Shown one piece after another: positions 25,605-36,996 of a stretch of 64,000 nt of DNA. The position numbers and the translations under genes are program-made. Location: the NCBI GenBank assembly GCA_013400155.1, contig VXBM01001950.1, forward strand, positions 1,915 to 65,914, in the 5' to 3' direction. Origin of the DNA: Helopsaltes ochotensis (lineage: Eukaryota > Chordata > Aves > Passeriformes > Locustellidae). Position 1 is the stretch's first letter. Each line of letters starts with the position of its first letter. Below the pieces are notes generated by a model that was given only the letters and a program-made list of their open reading frames with translations, ran no database searches and was not told the DNA's origin.

Positions 25605-26627
25605 CCTACACAATAGATCCCTCCAAAACTATATCAAGCACTAGAGGGACTAATTCCATTAAACATACTCAAGTAGAACAAGTATTATTTTTTTCCTCAT
25701 CTGTAATAAAAAGGAATTGGTTTATGTAGACCAACATACAAACATGACAAGTGAGTTTATGGAGACATTTAGGTAGAAAACCACATTATTATTATTTCCA
25801 ATTGGTTAAAAAAATTGACAGCACTTCAGCCTCTTCCTGCCTTTAGAAAAATTTCAATCACCTTCACATAACATGAAGAAGAAAGAAATGCTTTAAAGAA
25901 ATGCTTTAAGATTTGTATTCTCCTGCACTCCTATCTTTTTTCCCCCAAAGATAAAAGATTCTACATAAAAGTAAGGTTGTTTGGACTCACTGGAAATAGA
26001 TTTCCGGTTCCTAATGAAGTCTTGAGAGTAAGAAATTGCTAACAAAAAGAGTAAATTTTTTGTCCATTTCTTTCACTTTTGACATACCCTGAAAGCCTTT
26101 TGCAAGAGCAGTATCAAACAAATCAAGTAAAGCAAAATAATGCAAACTACCCATTCATTCACATACTGAGGACTTTATTAGAACTAAAGAGAACTATTTT
26201 TTTTTCCATTCTCACATCCTTCCACCACATTTACAGAGTTTCCTGAAAAATTTCCACAAGCTACAGGCAAAATGTTAACCTTAAGAAGGTGTTGAGATAA
26301 CAAGAAAGCGAAAAAACTAATTCTGCAGCAAGTCCAGTATGACACCGTGCACCTTTCTTTCTCCCATATAAAAGACAAAGAAGACTCTGAATTCAACAAG
26401 ACACCTCCCCTCTTCTTCTATTTTATCAAAAGTCGTTGTATTCACTGGTCAAGAAAAAAGAAAGGTAAAAGGAGAGAACAAAACAGGCACATTCCAGCAT
26501 CTTCCTGATTCTGAGCATTGCTGGGACTTCAGTTGTGCTGCTTAAGATGAGGCTGCAGTGCATTTCCATAGCATCTCTTTTTCTTGTCTACAGTAATTAA
26601 TTAAATCACAGAAATATTGCTGTGTGG
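25605..26627. repeat. 1023-bp exact duplicate, copy 2
   Basis: Same sequence as 24581-25603. It continues without a break into the LTR that starts at 26623, so this is the copy connected to the right flank. Confidence 0.9.
26617..26622. repeat. 6-bp target-site duplication, left copy (TTGCTG)
   Basis: Identical to 26970-26975. Confidence 0.85.
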
Positions 26628-26969
26628 ACTGTTCAGCACAGCAAGAACCACGCAGGACACTCGATGAGAAGAAGGATCAAAAGAGGGCTTGACTTTATTC
26701 TTTCTTCTTATATACATCCCAGACCCATGCCAGGGATTGGACGAGAGTGTGGCCACCTCTCCAACTCCACTGGCCCAACCCACAGTTCAGTCAAGTGTTT
26801 TTTCCATGCGAGTGTATGTGATATTTACCAAATACATTTCCCAAACAAACCCTATCTATAGATAACACCAGAGTGGGAAAAGGCAAAGCACAGCCTAACA
26901 TTGAGGATTCTGAATCCACTTTAAGAACTAAGAAATACAATCAGAAAGGCTGCAAAAATCAGGGCAACA
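26623..26969 (-). mobile_element. solo LTR of an endogenous retrovirus (class II-like), 347 bp
   Basis: Begins TGTGGAC and ends GGGCAACA, with perfect 6-bp flanking repeats TTGCTG. The minus strand has GTATATAA (26715-26708) followed by GAATAAAG (AATAAA at 26699-26694), a TATA box followed by a poly(A) signal as expected for an LTR read on the minus strand. It shares its layout with the LTR at 5521-5806, including the 'ggattgg.cgagagtgt.gccacctctc' stretch, but is 61 bp longer. No viral coding sequence adjoins it. Class is inferred from the 6-bp duplication. Confidence 0.87.
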
Positions 26970-26975
26970 TTGCTG
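26970..26975. repeat. 6-bp target-site duplication, right copy (TTGCTG)
   Basis: Identical to 26617-26622. Confidence 0.85.
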
Positions 26976-27659
26976 TGGTTTGATAGAGAAGATTTTAATG
27001 TTTCAGGAATCAGATTCCTTTATATTTTGTAATCATGGAGAAGGTATATGAAGAACATTTGCAAGATACTGTGATTCTGAAAAGAAATGGTAAGATTTTA
27101 ATTATAAAATATTTTGTTTCCCTTTTATAATCTCAAAAAAGGTTTTCTGTGACTTATTCACACAAACAGTGAAAGTGTATACCTCAGTACTAAACTGAGG
27201 TACAATAAAAATACTAAAGGGCTATAGGTTTGCAGCTTGGTGCAGATAGTCCAAAAGATTTTTTAGTGACATGTTCAAACTTGATATTTGAAAATAAGTT
27301 GATTTCAATATCTTATGATTTGAATTACAGCCTGCTAAATCTGACAGTGAGGTAGACTTTCTGGACACATATTCAAAGACATTGCACCAATTTTTTTTTT
27401 TTTCTTAAATGGTGTAATTTATTATTGGAAATATGGTTACTTTTGCACAGAGCTATCTATGACATAAACACCCAATGAGATCCCAGAGATGACTGATCTT
27501 GAGTAAAGTTTAATTTATTTAAGTATATATTGGATTGGCTGCTCTATTATTATTACTGTTTTTGTTACTATTCCATTCTGTGTGCCTTTATTAACTGATT
27601 ACATTCTCCACGCGTTTTTAATAGGTTACATTCAAATCTTCAGAATTCTAGACATGTAG
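26976..27659. other. AT-rich unique DNA, no gene seen
   Basis: No recognisable feature apart from a T-run near 27391. Confidence 0.45.
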
Positions 27660-27850
27660 TAATGATCCTGTCACCCTGGGAGGGCGACTGACCCTGAAGC
27701 AGGTTGCTCAAGAGAGGTTGTGGAGTCTATCATTGAAGATATTCAAAATTCTCTCTGCCCTGTCCTGGGTGTCCTGCTCAAGCTCTAAGTGGCCTTGCTT
27801 GAGTAGGTGGAGGACAAGGTGACTTCCAGGAGCCCATTCTGTACTTAGAT
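27660..27850 (+). mobile_element. CR1 LINE 3' fragment, sense
   Basis: The plus strand reads the sense CR1 3' portion: 'gaggttgtggagtct' near 27714, 'gaagatattcaaaa' near 27736, 'tgtcctgggtgtcctgctc' and 'gtggccttgcttgag'. It is old and diverged, and the terminal repeat is not clear. It is the only CR1 piece in the window on the plus strand. Confidence 0.75.
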
Positions 27851-27959
27851 TTGCTCAGGAGTTAACAAATGAAGTTTTTAAACCATTTCTTTTTAAGCAG
27901 TTAAAGAATTTGAAGTTGTAGTGGTTTCAAGTTTGCCTATTTCTGTTTCCCAAAATTAG

Positions 27960-28150
27960 ACACAACTTCATACTGTAAAAATCTACCACTTAGACTAAAA
28001 ACATGGTCTTAAAGCAAACCTTCTTTGTCCAAGGCGGACTTCAAGTTATTTAGAATAGTCAGTAAAATACTTGAGAATGAAAGGACCAGAAAAGAGCATT
28101 AATAAGCACATCAATATCAAAAACATATTTATGTACTAAGCAGAAATAAT
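27960..28150 (+). repeat. local duplication, copy A (about 91% like 29323-29509)
   Basis: From ACACAACTT to CAGAAATAAT it aligns with 29323-29509. I count about 16 substitutions and one 4-bp indel. Confidence 0.9.
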
Positions 28151-28494
28151 TCAAATAATTCAACAGAAGTTTATATATTTGACCTGAGGGAATTATGAAA
28201 GGATAGTGCACAATGAAAGAAGTTCAAGTTAGTTCATGGATTTCTGTAGCAGTGCACTTCTTGCTCCCTTACATGCAGAAACTCTGTTGGGGTGAAAAAT
28301 GGGGACAGATGAGCAGAGTAGATACAGCACATATTATAAAAGGGAGAAGAAAAATCATGAAGGCAATGTAATTTACAGAAAGAATCTTCACTATCGCAAG
28401 GCAGCAGAGACACTGTGTACCCACAATCATATTTTGTAATAAATCTGGAGTTCCTCAGATTAAGGTGCCAGGTTTTACAGCCATTATATAATGG
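28151..28494. other. unique DNA, no gene seen
   Basis: A 101-codon minus-strand frame (28539-28234) runs into the neighbouring CR1 and has no recognisable domain. Confidence 0.4.
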
Positions 28495-28645
28495 TAGACT
28501 CATAGGATGGTTTGGGTTGGAAGGAACTTTAAAGATCATTTACCTCCAACCTCCCTGCCATGAGCAGGAACAACTGCCACTAGACCAGGCTGCTCTGAGC
28601 CCCATCCAACCTGGCCTTGAACACTTCAATGGTGCCACTTAATGG
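28495..28645 (-). mobile_element. CR1 LINE 3' end, antisense
   Basis: Reads 'actcataggatggtttgggt', then 'tggaaggaactttaaagatc', 'ctccctgccatgagcagg', 'ccactagaccaggctgctc' and 'ccaacctggccttgaacac'. This is the reverse complement of the classic avian CR1 3' terminus. It is only about 150 bp long, a severe 5' truncation. Confidence 0.9.
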
Positions 28646-28717
28646 TATTACTAATTCTTGGGTTAAGTGGTGGTCTGGCAACAATTTCCAATGAAACAAA
28701 GAAGTGAAACACGACAG

Positions 28718-28766
28718 AAAAAAAAAAAAAAAAAAAAACTCAAAAAAAACAAAAAAAAAAATGGAA

Positions 28767-28825
<59 letters not shown>
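28718..28825. repeat. poly(A) tracts (A21, then A57)
   Basis: An uninterrupted A21 lies at 28718-28738. After a short A-rich spacer there is an uninterrupted A57 at 28769-28825. The exact length may be unreliable in the assembly. Confidence 0.9.
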
Positions 28826-28827
<2 letters not shown>

Positions 28828-29107
28828 GGCAATGAGCCCTGGTTAAAGGCTCTTAGGAACATGGGGGTAAAACTGAGATGTTTTAAGGAAAATCACTTGG
28901 GAGAGGTTTTCCTTTATCAGACCAGGCAGAATAGCCAATGAAACTGAATATCAGTCTAAACTAATGACCTTAGATTGCCTTTAAAGAGACAATGAAAACA
29001 CGTGTCCAGTAAATTGGCCAATACAGTAGCACCTATGAATTTCTGTATTCAGAAATAAAATTTAAGTGCCCACAGATATATGAACAGATGGTCTAAAATT
29101 AAACAAA
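28826..29107. other. unique DNA, nothing recognised
   Basis: AT-rich, without repeats or frames of note. Confidence 0.4.
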
Positions 29108-29330
29108 TCTTAGGAGGTGCTGAGTTGGAATTGATCCCACAAGGACCAAAGTCCAACTGCTGGCCCTGCACAGGACACCCCAAGAGTCAGACGCTGTGTC
29201 CAAACACTTCTTGAACTCAGGCTGGTGCTGTGACTGCTTCCCTGGGGAGTCCAGCCAGTTCCAGTGCTCAGCCACCCCCTGGGGAAGAACCTTTTACTGG
29301 TACCCAACCTAAACCTCCCCTGACACAACT
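29108..29330 (-). mobile_element. CR1 LINE 3' portion, antisense
   Basis: Contains 'tgctgagttggaattgatcc', 'ctggccctgcacaggacaccc', 'cttcttgaactcaggctggtg', 'cccctggggaagaacctttt' and 'aacctcccctgacac', the antisense CR1 order. It ends abruptly at 'gacacaactt', where local duplication copy B begins. Confidence 0.9.
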
Positions 29331-29509
29331 TTGTACTGTAAAAATCTATCACTTAGACTAAAAACAAGACATTAAAGCAAACCTTCTTTGTCCAAGGCGG
29401 ACTTCAAGTTATTTAGGATATTCAGTAAAATATTTGAGAATGAAAGGACCAGAAAAGAGCATTATTAAGCACATATCAAAAACATGCTTATATCCCAAGC
29501 AGAAATAAT
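29323..29509 (+). repeat. local duplication, copy B (about 91% like 27960-28150)
   Basis: Its left edge coincides with the truncated end of the CR1 at 29108-29330. The bases GACACAACTT are shared by both and by copy A. Confidence 0.9.
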
Positions 29510-32500
29510 ATTTTAGGTACCTGGTCTGTTAAACAAATTTTTAGTCATGACAATTTCCCCTTTTTTCCACAACCCCCCACATAAACCACGCCATTCCAAT
29601 AAAAACACTCAGAAAAGGAACAGAGCAATAGCCTTGCTAGCATGTCATAATCCACTAACTGCAAGAATTTCTGCATTTTATCTGACAACAATATGCATTC
29701 TCTTCCTTTTCTTTTCAGCTTTACTAAGGAGTCTTTTTAGAATAAAGCACATGGAATGAGAATTATAAACAAAAGCTGATGTTAGATTCTGAGCTTTGTT
29801 GGATGTTTATACAATGTGACTTGCAGACCAATACACAACTAATACTTCACAGTGAGGTGGAATGTAGAGGCTATTTCATTTTTCTCTTTTGTCTCCTGTT
29901 ATGTTTCTGTTATTTCTTTTGTTTTCCAGCAGAAATAGTTCCTAGAAACACATTGTTGATGTGCACTAGACCAGAAATTTTTCCAATGAAATATACCCTC
30001 ATCAGATTAATATTCATATAATTCAATAAAAGCCAATTTCTGTTCGTTATATGTACAGCCCAAAATGAGCTTTCTTGGAAAATATTTAATTTAAAAATTA
30101 ACAGTAGACAAAGTAAAGGATTTATATGTAGTTTTAATAGTCTCCTCCAACTGCCACAATGGCATAAAAAAAACCAATACCAAATATCCCTCTTTTTGCC
30201 TTTTGCATTTTTCCATTCAAGAATAGCTGAAGAAGGAAATATGAAAAATTGACTACAAATTTACAATTCTTTGGGCTACCATATAAAGACTTTCAGAATT
30301 TTCCATCTGTCCTAACAGCTGGAGACTTAGTCAGATCCCAGGCAGGAACTGTAATATTTCCTTTCTAAATTTTTTTTTTCCCTTTCATGGAAGATTGAGG
30401 AGGTCCATAATTTATCATGATTGCTTTAAGAAATGATGCAGTGTAATGAAACATTCTGGCATATTGTTCCTTAAACATGGAAGGAATATGAGATATGGAA
30501 GGCTAACTTGGCTTAATGAGAAATAGTATATAATGACAGATCTGAAAACTGCTCCAAGAAATCTTTCAGAAAAACAGAATGATCATTTTTTTATGCTAAA
30601 CATAAATTTATATAAGGAAATAAGTATTTCTCATTTCTCATGTTTATTTATGCTTTGATACAAACAAAAAGCACAGGAATTTAATTAACTCTGAGCTGGA
30701 AGCCACATGCTCTTTTATGGGGCCAGGGGGTGGAAGATCAGGCCACAGCCAATACAACATTTCTGAAAAATTAAAATATATCACAATTGTCTTTGATTTT
30801 TTACATTATAAATGTATAATTAAGTAATCAAACCTTTTTTTCTATATGCCTATGGAATTATTTTATGTTTTCTGTCTTTCAAATTAAATAAGAAAGATGA
30901 AAAAGACCACTTGTGAACAATGTGATGTTCTGTACCTAAAGTTGAACACCCCTTTTCTGCACTTTGAGTTTCTGCAACCTCTGTTTCCTGAAATAATGTT
31001 GGCCATTGTATAATTTCACCACATTTACAAAGATGTTTTAGAGAGTAAATATTCAGTCATGTGAAGACAGCCAAATCTTGACTTTTGTAGTTTCCTTTCA
31101 GCACGTACATTTGAGAGGCTATTTTGAACATTAGCAATATAAATGTTTTATGGAAATTTTGAGAGACTAGGGGTTCCAACCATTCTCGAAGAAACAATCT
31201 GATGAATAAAGAAACAGAGAAGAACTTTCTTCCAGAACTATACCACCATTGTTTCCAAGTTGATAAAAGCACTGGAATGTCTAAACGATTTACTGCTAGT
31301 CAGCATACTTTGTGCTACATACTTCTACTAAATATAGTTAAACATACTAATTAAAAAGCCGGGTCAGTGAGGGCAAAGTTTAATTACATTTCTGCTACAG
31401 ATCATTTATCTTATATTCACTGAATAATATCTTTTATTTTTCTTCCTAAAAGCTTGAGAATGTTATTTATCATGTTTAAAAATGTATGGCAAATACAGGA
31501 AGGATCATACTTCTTTGGCTGGGAGAAAAGATGACATGACAGGCAGGCAGTACTTCTTTTTTTTCTTTTCCTTTCTTTGCTTACAAAAGGAGGAGATAAG
31601 CTTGTGTATATATACAAACTTAAGGCATATACATACATATACATATAACCCAAAGAGGACAATTTTTTTATCTTTAGTGCTTATGTAATAATATTTTTAG
31701 TAAAGAACATCTCTTTGTGATTATTTCTGAAAAGTTTCCACTATTTTTTAAAAATTTTTCTTGTTAATGTGAATGAGGAAAAGCCTTTGTATCCACAGAT
31801 TAAACATCAGGGATTTAGTATCTCCAGATTGCAGCTTAACTTCACTTAGAATATAACTTCAAGTATCTTTATGAAAAGATACTAAAAAACACTAAAAGAT
31901 ACTAAAAGATACTTAAAAAATACTAGAAATACAAAAAAAAATTTTACTATATTCTTAAGAAAAAAAAAAAAAGTGAAATATTTACCAGATATGAACAAAC
32001 TTAATGGTGTTCCCCAAACACAAGCATTTTTCCCTCAAAACTGTTTGCTTCTCCTGTTAGCAGAAATAAGCTCACATTTTTTGTAGAGGAAATCATTAAA
32101 ACCACTGGTGTACACCAAATAACTAGGGTGTCATGGTACTGAATTCAAGAGGACCACAGCCCTGATTTTTAATCATGTATCTGTTCCCAATATTGCATTT
32201 TACAAGGTGTGTATATATATATGTAGTGCCAAACAGACATTTTAATCGGGCAAATTCTAATTAATTTAACCAGTCAGAAAAAATATATTTCTTGCTTACT
32301 GTTCCATGTTGCTCACAGGAAGCACAACAGACACTCATAAATTCATTTATATGTCATTTTGAAAAACAGCTCAATGTCTAACAGTAGACAAAGTGAAAAG
32401 AAAAGCATCTAGTATTTCATACTATGCATTCTTTTGACTCTTTTCAGACTTTATTTAAGCCTTCTAACAATAAGCCCACATATTTTCATTTCAAGAAGCA

Positions 32501-32572
32501 TTAGAACCAATAGAGTTGTTTTGCCCTTGGATATGGGGTGTCCTATAACTTCAAGGATCCAAAGTTTGATTT
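29510..32572. other. AT-rich unique DNA, no gene seen
   Basis: No recognisable exon. Minor low-complexity stretches include an A-rich array of TAAAAGATAC-like units at 31874-31930 and TA/CA steps near 31590-31650. Confidence 0.4.
31874..31930. repeat. short tandem array of ACTAAAAGAT-like units
   Basis: Four to five imperfect 10-bp units (aagatact, aaagatactaa) in an A-rich stretch. Confidence 0.7.
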
Positions 32573-32706
32573 AAAAAACCCCAAAACACCAAAAAAACCC
32601 AACAAAACAACAAATACATATCCCAACAAAAAAAACAAAACAAACAAACAAACCAAAACAAAACAAAACAAAAAAACAACCCACAAAACCAAACAAAAAC
32701 CCAAAG
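32573..32706. repeat. A/C-only low-complexity tract
   Basis: About 134 bases made almost wholly of A and C on this strand, in irregular AAC, AAAC and AACCC steps. Confidence 0.9.
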
Positions 32707-34148
32707 CAAGAAAAGCTTTAAAAGAACAGCAAAGTCTGTATAGGCTTGCTTTGAAAAGTTTTCTTTATCTTACATACTTTTATAACACTGGGGGATGATG
32801 TGTCATCACAGAAGAGCCTTGAGGTAATGGGTAGACAATCCAGCATGCCAAACTTTCATTGTTAAAGAAAAGCTTATTTACAATAGTTTAAAAATTGTTA
32901 AAATTTCTCCATTAAAAACAAAATTAAATCATCAGGAATTACAACAGACTAATGAACTAAAACCCCGGCAAAGGTATTTTCTGACAATTTCATAGAGATT
33001 AAACCAATGTATTCACATTTCTTAACAGTTACTTAATACTTTACCCTTGAAATAAAAATTTCAAGTTTTCAGTCAAGATAAGTTGTTACTTTCCCTATGT
33101 GCAGTCAGACAAATAATAACAAAGGATAAATCCTTCAGCAAACAGATATTTTGCTGAAGACACAGAGCTGATTAAAGCTATTACTTCTATTTGTGTACAC
33201 CATGGACTACAGGATATTGTTCTTCCATACCTTTAGAAGCATAAACACTTTTATGAGCAGTTCAGACAAAATTAAGCAAAATGATCAAATTAGCTTTTTG
33301 GTAGAAAAACTTAGCTGGCTGGCTCCATGTAAATGAGGTTACAAAGTGCTCCTGTGATCCTTCTCCCATCACAGCTGAAGCTGATAGGCAGATGGATGGT
33401 GATAAAGACTTCAGCTGAAGCAGCTGTTTGCAAAATGAGCACCTGTCGATGGCAAAAGGGTAGGTTCTCACCTTCATTATTTTGAAATGTGGAGAGATGT
33501 GGCTAAACATTTTCAGCATATAATTAAAGCCAGTAATCTTTAAGTTCTACCTTTGCCTCAAACTTGCAAACGGTGTCACAGCTTTTTGACTTCATGCACA
33601 GACTCATGGTGGAATGAAAACATTTAAAAGTAGACCGAGACGTTAATTCTGTCACTGGTTTTATGTTTCTTGGTGTATTTATACCACAAGCAACAATGTA
33701 ACATGAGGGAAGCCAAGTGCAAAAATATCACCAGACTTGTCTTTCAGGTTTTATTCACTCATACTACAGGGCCCAATTCATTTTTGCTGTCCTGTCCCAT
33801 TTTCCCCTGAAGCTGAACTTGCAGGTTTTCTGTCTGTGTTGGAAACAGATGCTCCAGGTATCTTGTTTCAATCAGGTGACAATCCTCAGCCCATGAGCTC
33901 TCCAGTGTAATTTACAGCCCCACAAAGTTAAAAAGGCAAAGTGAACCCAAAGGAACACTAAGCTATGATGCTCTGTGCCGTGCAGTTTTCTACATGCAAA
34001 CCGATTGCATTGCAGAGCAGGATAACAGGTAATTATGGAACACAAACATGGAAAAACTTTCCTCACCCAGAAACACAGCACTAGGATTTACCAGAAAACT
34101 CAAGATTTTCTGCCTCTTGCATTCACAGGTAAAGGTCCAAGATTTAAT
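32707..34148. other. unique DNA, no gene seen
   Basis: No recognisable repeat or gene. Confidence 0.4.
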
Positions 34149-34169
34149 AAAAAAAAAAAAAAAAAAAAA
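34149..34169. repeat. poly(A) run, A21
   Basis: Uninterrupted A run. I see no recognisable retroposon body upstream. Confidence 0.85.
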
Positions 34170-34920
34170 GGCAAACACTTTTCAGCTTCCACTGAATTTT
34201 AAACTTAAGACAGTTGTAAATTTCAGCATTTATAGCAAAAGACAGCACGAGAGCTCTCCTTCTCAGTTGTGGATAAAACTCATCAGTAGATACCTAGGGT
34301 CTCAAACATAGATTTAAAGTTTAAGTTAGATATCAAATCCTACTTAAATAACACCTTAGACAGGGCACTTCAGGCTTTCTTGTCATCAGGATTAACAGAT
34401 AAGGAAAGAAGAGATCGGAAACCTGGATCTGCTTCCACTCCTGGCCTTGCTACAAACTAACTGATTAACCACTGGTAAAATGCTTAAACATTCTACAAAA
34501 TGGGGATAATCTGCTTTACCTCTTAAGGGCTAGGAGAAGATAGGTTCTTGCATTCCTTAGGCTTTAAATTATGTCATACTGAAAGTTGTGGGGTATTTTT
34601 TTTTTGTGGGAGGGAATTCTTGCTTATTTATAATAACAGCAATTGAACATGAGTGTCACAGTAGGCCTATGTAACAACTGGTACTTGGGCTTTAAGGTAC
34701 AGCCATGCTTTTTACACTCCCTATGTTATGCATTTGTCTTTTACATGATGACTTGTGGCATCCACAAGAGCTGAGGCCAGAATAATATGTCTAAACTTAG
34801 AGAACCATCCTAATTGAATGTGGTTAAGTTATTGTGCCCAACAACATTATTTTTTTCAAATTTTGTTGCACATTTTTAATGACTACACATCCCAATAATC
34901 TCAGTTTTGCATCTTAGCAG
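34170..34920. other. unique DNA, no gene seen
   Basis: AT-rich, and leads into the candidate exon at 34921. Confidence 0.4.
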
Positions 34921-35010
34921 TTTTAAAACAATGGCTGCTCCAAAACCAGACTTCATTTTCCGGTCTTCGGTGCTAAGCCAGAGGGAAGACTGCCACCTAA
35001 TGATCTGTAG
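34921..35010 (+). other. candidate exon or CTCF-containing element
   Basis: An acceptor-like AG at 34919-34920 (another at 34916-34917) precedes about 90 bp that end at a near-consensus donor (TGTAG|GTAAGTG, GT at 35011). Inside is an ATG at 34931 in a good start context (ACAATGG), with an open frame to the donor of 26 codons beginning M-A-A-P-K-P-D-F. The stretch has CpGs, unlike its surroundings. The same bases include CTGCCACCTAATGA (34990-35003), 12 of 14 matches to the reverse complement of the CTCF core, so a protein-binding site is an alternative reading. I do not recognise the peptide. Confidence 0.3.
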
Positions 35011-36972
35011 GTAAGTGCAGGTTACAGCTGGTGTCTTTTGGTTCCAAACTTATGCATCCTCCACTGCTTGTAGGTTTAATAGACATTCAGGGGTGGCCAG
35101 TTGCTTTTATGGTTGGTTGTATTTACAAAAACAACTGTGGAGCTGCTTGAATTAAGAAATTGAATGAGGAACAGTGATCGGCTTTCCCTTTGGCTTTCTA
35201 ACAATCAACAAGCTTGAAAGCATCTCAGCTTGCCTTTGAAAGGTTGAGTGCAGCAGCCAGGCAAAGTTATCATGGGGGAAAAAAATGAAAATCCTGAAGC
35301 ATCATAGTTTGCTTTGCTAAATTCATGGGAGTTAGGCAAGAAAATTATGACAGAAAGGAACAGCACATGAATGGTGAAAATATTACAATCTAATAGTAGG
35401 TTTATAGAGAAAACTTCTCCCATCACAAACCTGAGGATTACTTGGTCAAATGAAAAGATAAATACTTCCATGGTACATTTGAAAAATTGCATGTAAATTG
35501 CAAAGTTGTATTCAGTAGGAGTCTTATTTCAATGTATTGAGACATTGCAGGGGGTGTCAATCACATTAATACATGCCTCGGGTGGTTGAACGTTCAAGCA
35601 TCTCTTGTCTCCCATTGCACCAGAGGAATGTGTTAATGAGTCCATGGAACATAATCCTGTCATATTTTAATGCTATGTTAATTTAAATGGCTGAGGAACA
35701 AATCCTGGGGCTAGGAAGATCCATAGCACAGAGCCAAATGAAGCCAAGCATTTTGTCTTCATCCTCTGGTCACACAGACCTAGTTCTCGTGAGTGAGAAA
35801 TTTCTAAAGACACCTTGAGGGAGGGGGAGCTTCTGTGTGTGACTGCCTTACTCTCAGCTCCCTTGTCCTCAGGGATCAGTGATAATAAGACTGCTCTTCT
35901 GAGGATTATTTGGGGGTGGATTGAGCATGAATTTTTGGCAACCCTGCTGCTTCACAGAAAAGTTGAAGGATTTTTTATATCTCTTCTTTGTTGTGTGTTC
36001 TTAGCTAACAATTCCAAGGGAAAAATGAGGAAAAAAGTATTAAAAGGCCTTTGCTGCTCAGCAGTTCAAATACAGCCTTTTACCAAATGTTACAACTCCT
36101 CTTTTCAAAATGTAGCTTATTTTAAATATCACAAGAATGAGAAGACCCATTCTGGCTTCAGCCTTCCCACAGATCTGGGGCAGGCATGACTGCTTAACTG
36201 GGCCAAGAATATCCTGAGTTACTCTGTGCTTGCTGAAGAGTGATAAGGATTTGGCTGAGCCCTTTTCCTGTAAGCAGAGATTGCCTACTCAGGGCTTACC
36301 TGACATGGGGAATACTTGGTTCTACATTGGTGACATCAAATTCCTTCATTCTTTTGGGTGTACAAATAATGATACTGGTGTCGTTCTCCAGCCCTCCTCC
36401 TATTTAGAAGCTCCCAAGGGAGCTGTAAGCAAATTCAGTGAACAAATTTCACTGAACAAATTTCAGCTCCATTTTAAATATTGAGAGCCAAACATGGGAG
36501 TTTCTGAACAGCACACAGTAACTATGAAAAAAATACCAGAGCAGGATAGGTGCAAATCATATGATATGTCCTTAAGGATATGAAAGGAAAGTTTCAGCTT
36601 TCTCAGGACTCCCAAAATCAGCTGGAAATTTAGATATCATAGAAATTTGAAGGTTCAGCAGCCTGAGACGGGAATGGACTCAAATATATCTACTCTAAAT
36701 ACAATAAATGGAGAAGATCGAACTGCAAAATTTTTGTCACTTTGTCTCAGTTATCATGCCACTTCTGCATTCAATAAGTTGGAACAAGACCTTACAAACC
36801 ATTTTCTGAAATAAACCTTGTGCTCTATTAAGACATGATTCCTGTTAACTTTCTTTTTGATCAGGTGATTTAAGAAAGAATTGATGGACATTGCAACAGA
36901 TGACCTGTGCCCTCACAACACTTCTGTCTCATAGTCCCGTTTCACCTGTTACTTTCTATCAGCTTCTTCCAC
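35011..36972. other. unique DNA, no gene seen
   Basis: Bases about 35530-35650 have the clean, CpG-retaining look of a conserved element. A 124-codon frame at 35815-36189 has no domain I recognise and no splice support. Confidence 0.4.
35530..35650. promoter_or_regulatory. candidate conserved non-coding element
   Basis: Includes 'tgtcaatcacattaa' and 'gcctcgggtggttgaacgttc', with retained CpGs in an AT-rich neighbourhood. Composition only. Confidence 0.2.
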
Positions 36973-36996
36973 AAAAAAAAAAAAAAAAAAAAAAAA
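36973..36996. repeat. poly(A) run, A24
   Basis: Uninterrupted A run. Confidence 0.85.

Noticed and set aside
25160..26399. Two identical 71-codon frames taken as a duplicated gene
   Set aside because: They are copies created by the probable false duplication and have no recognisable domain.
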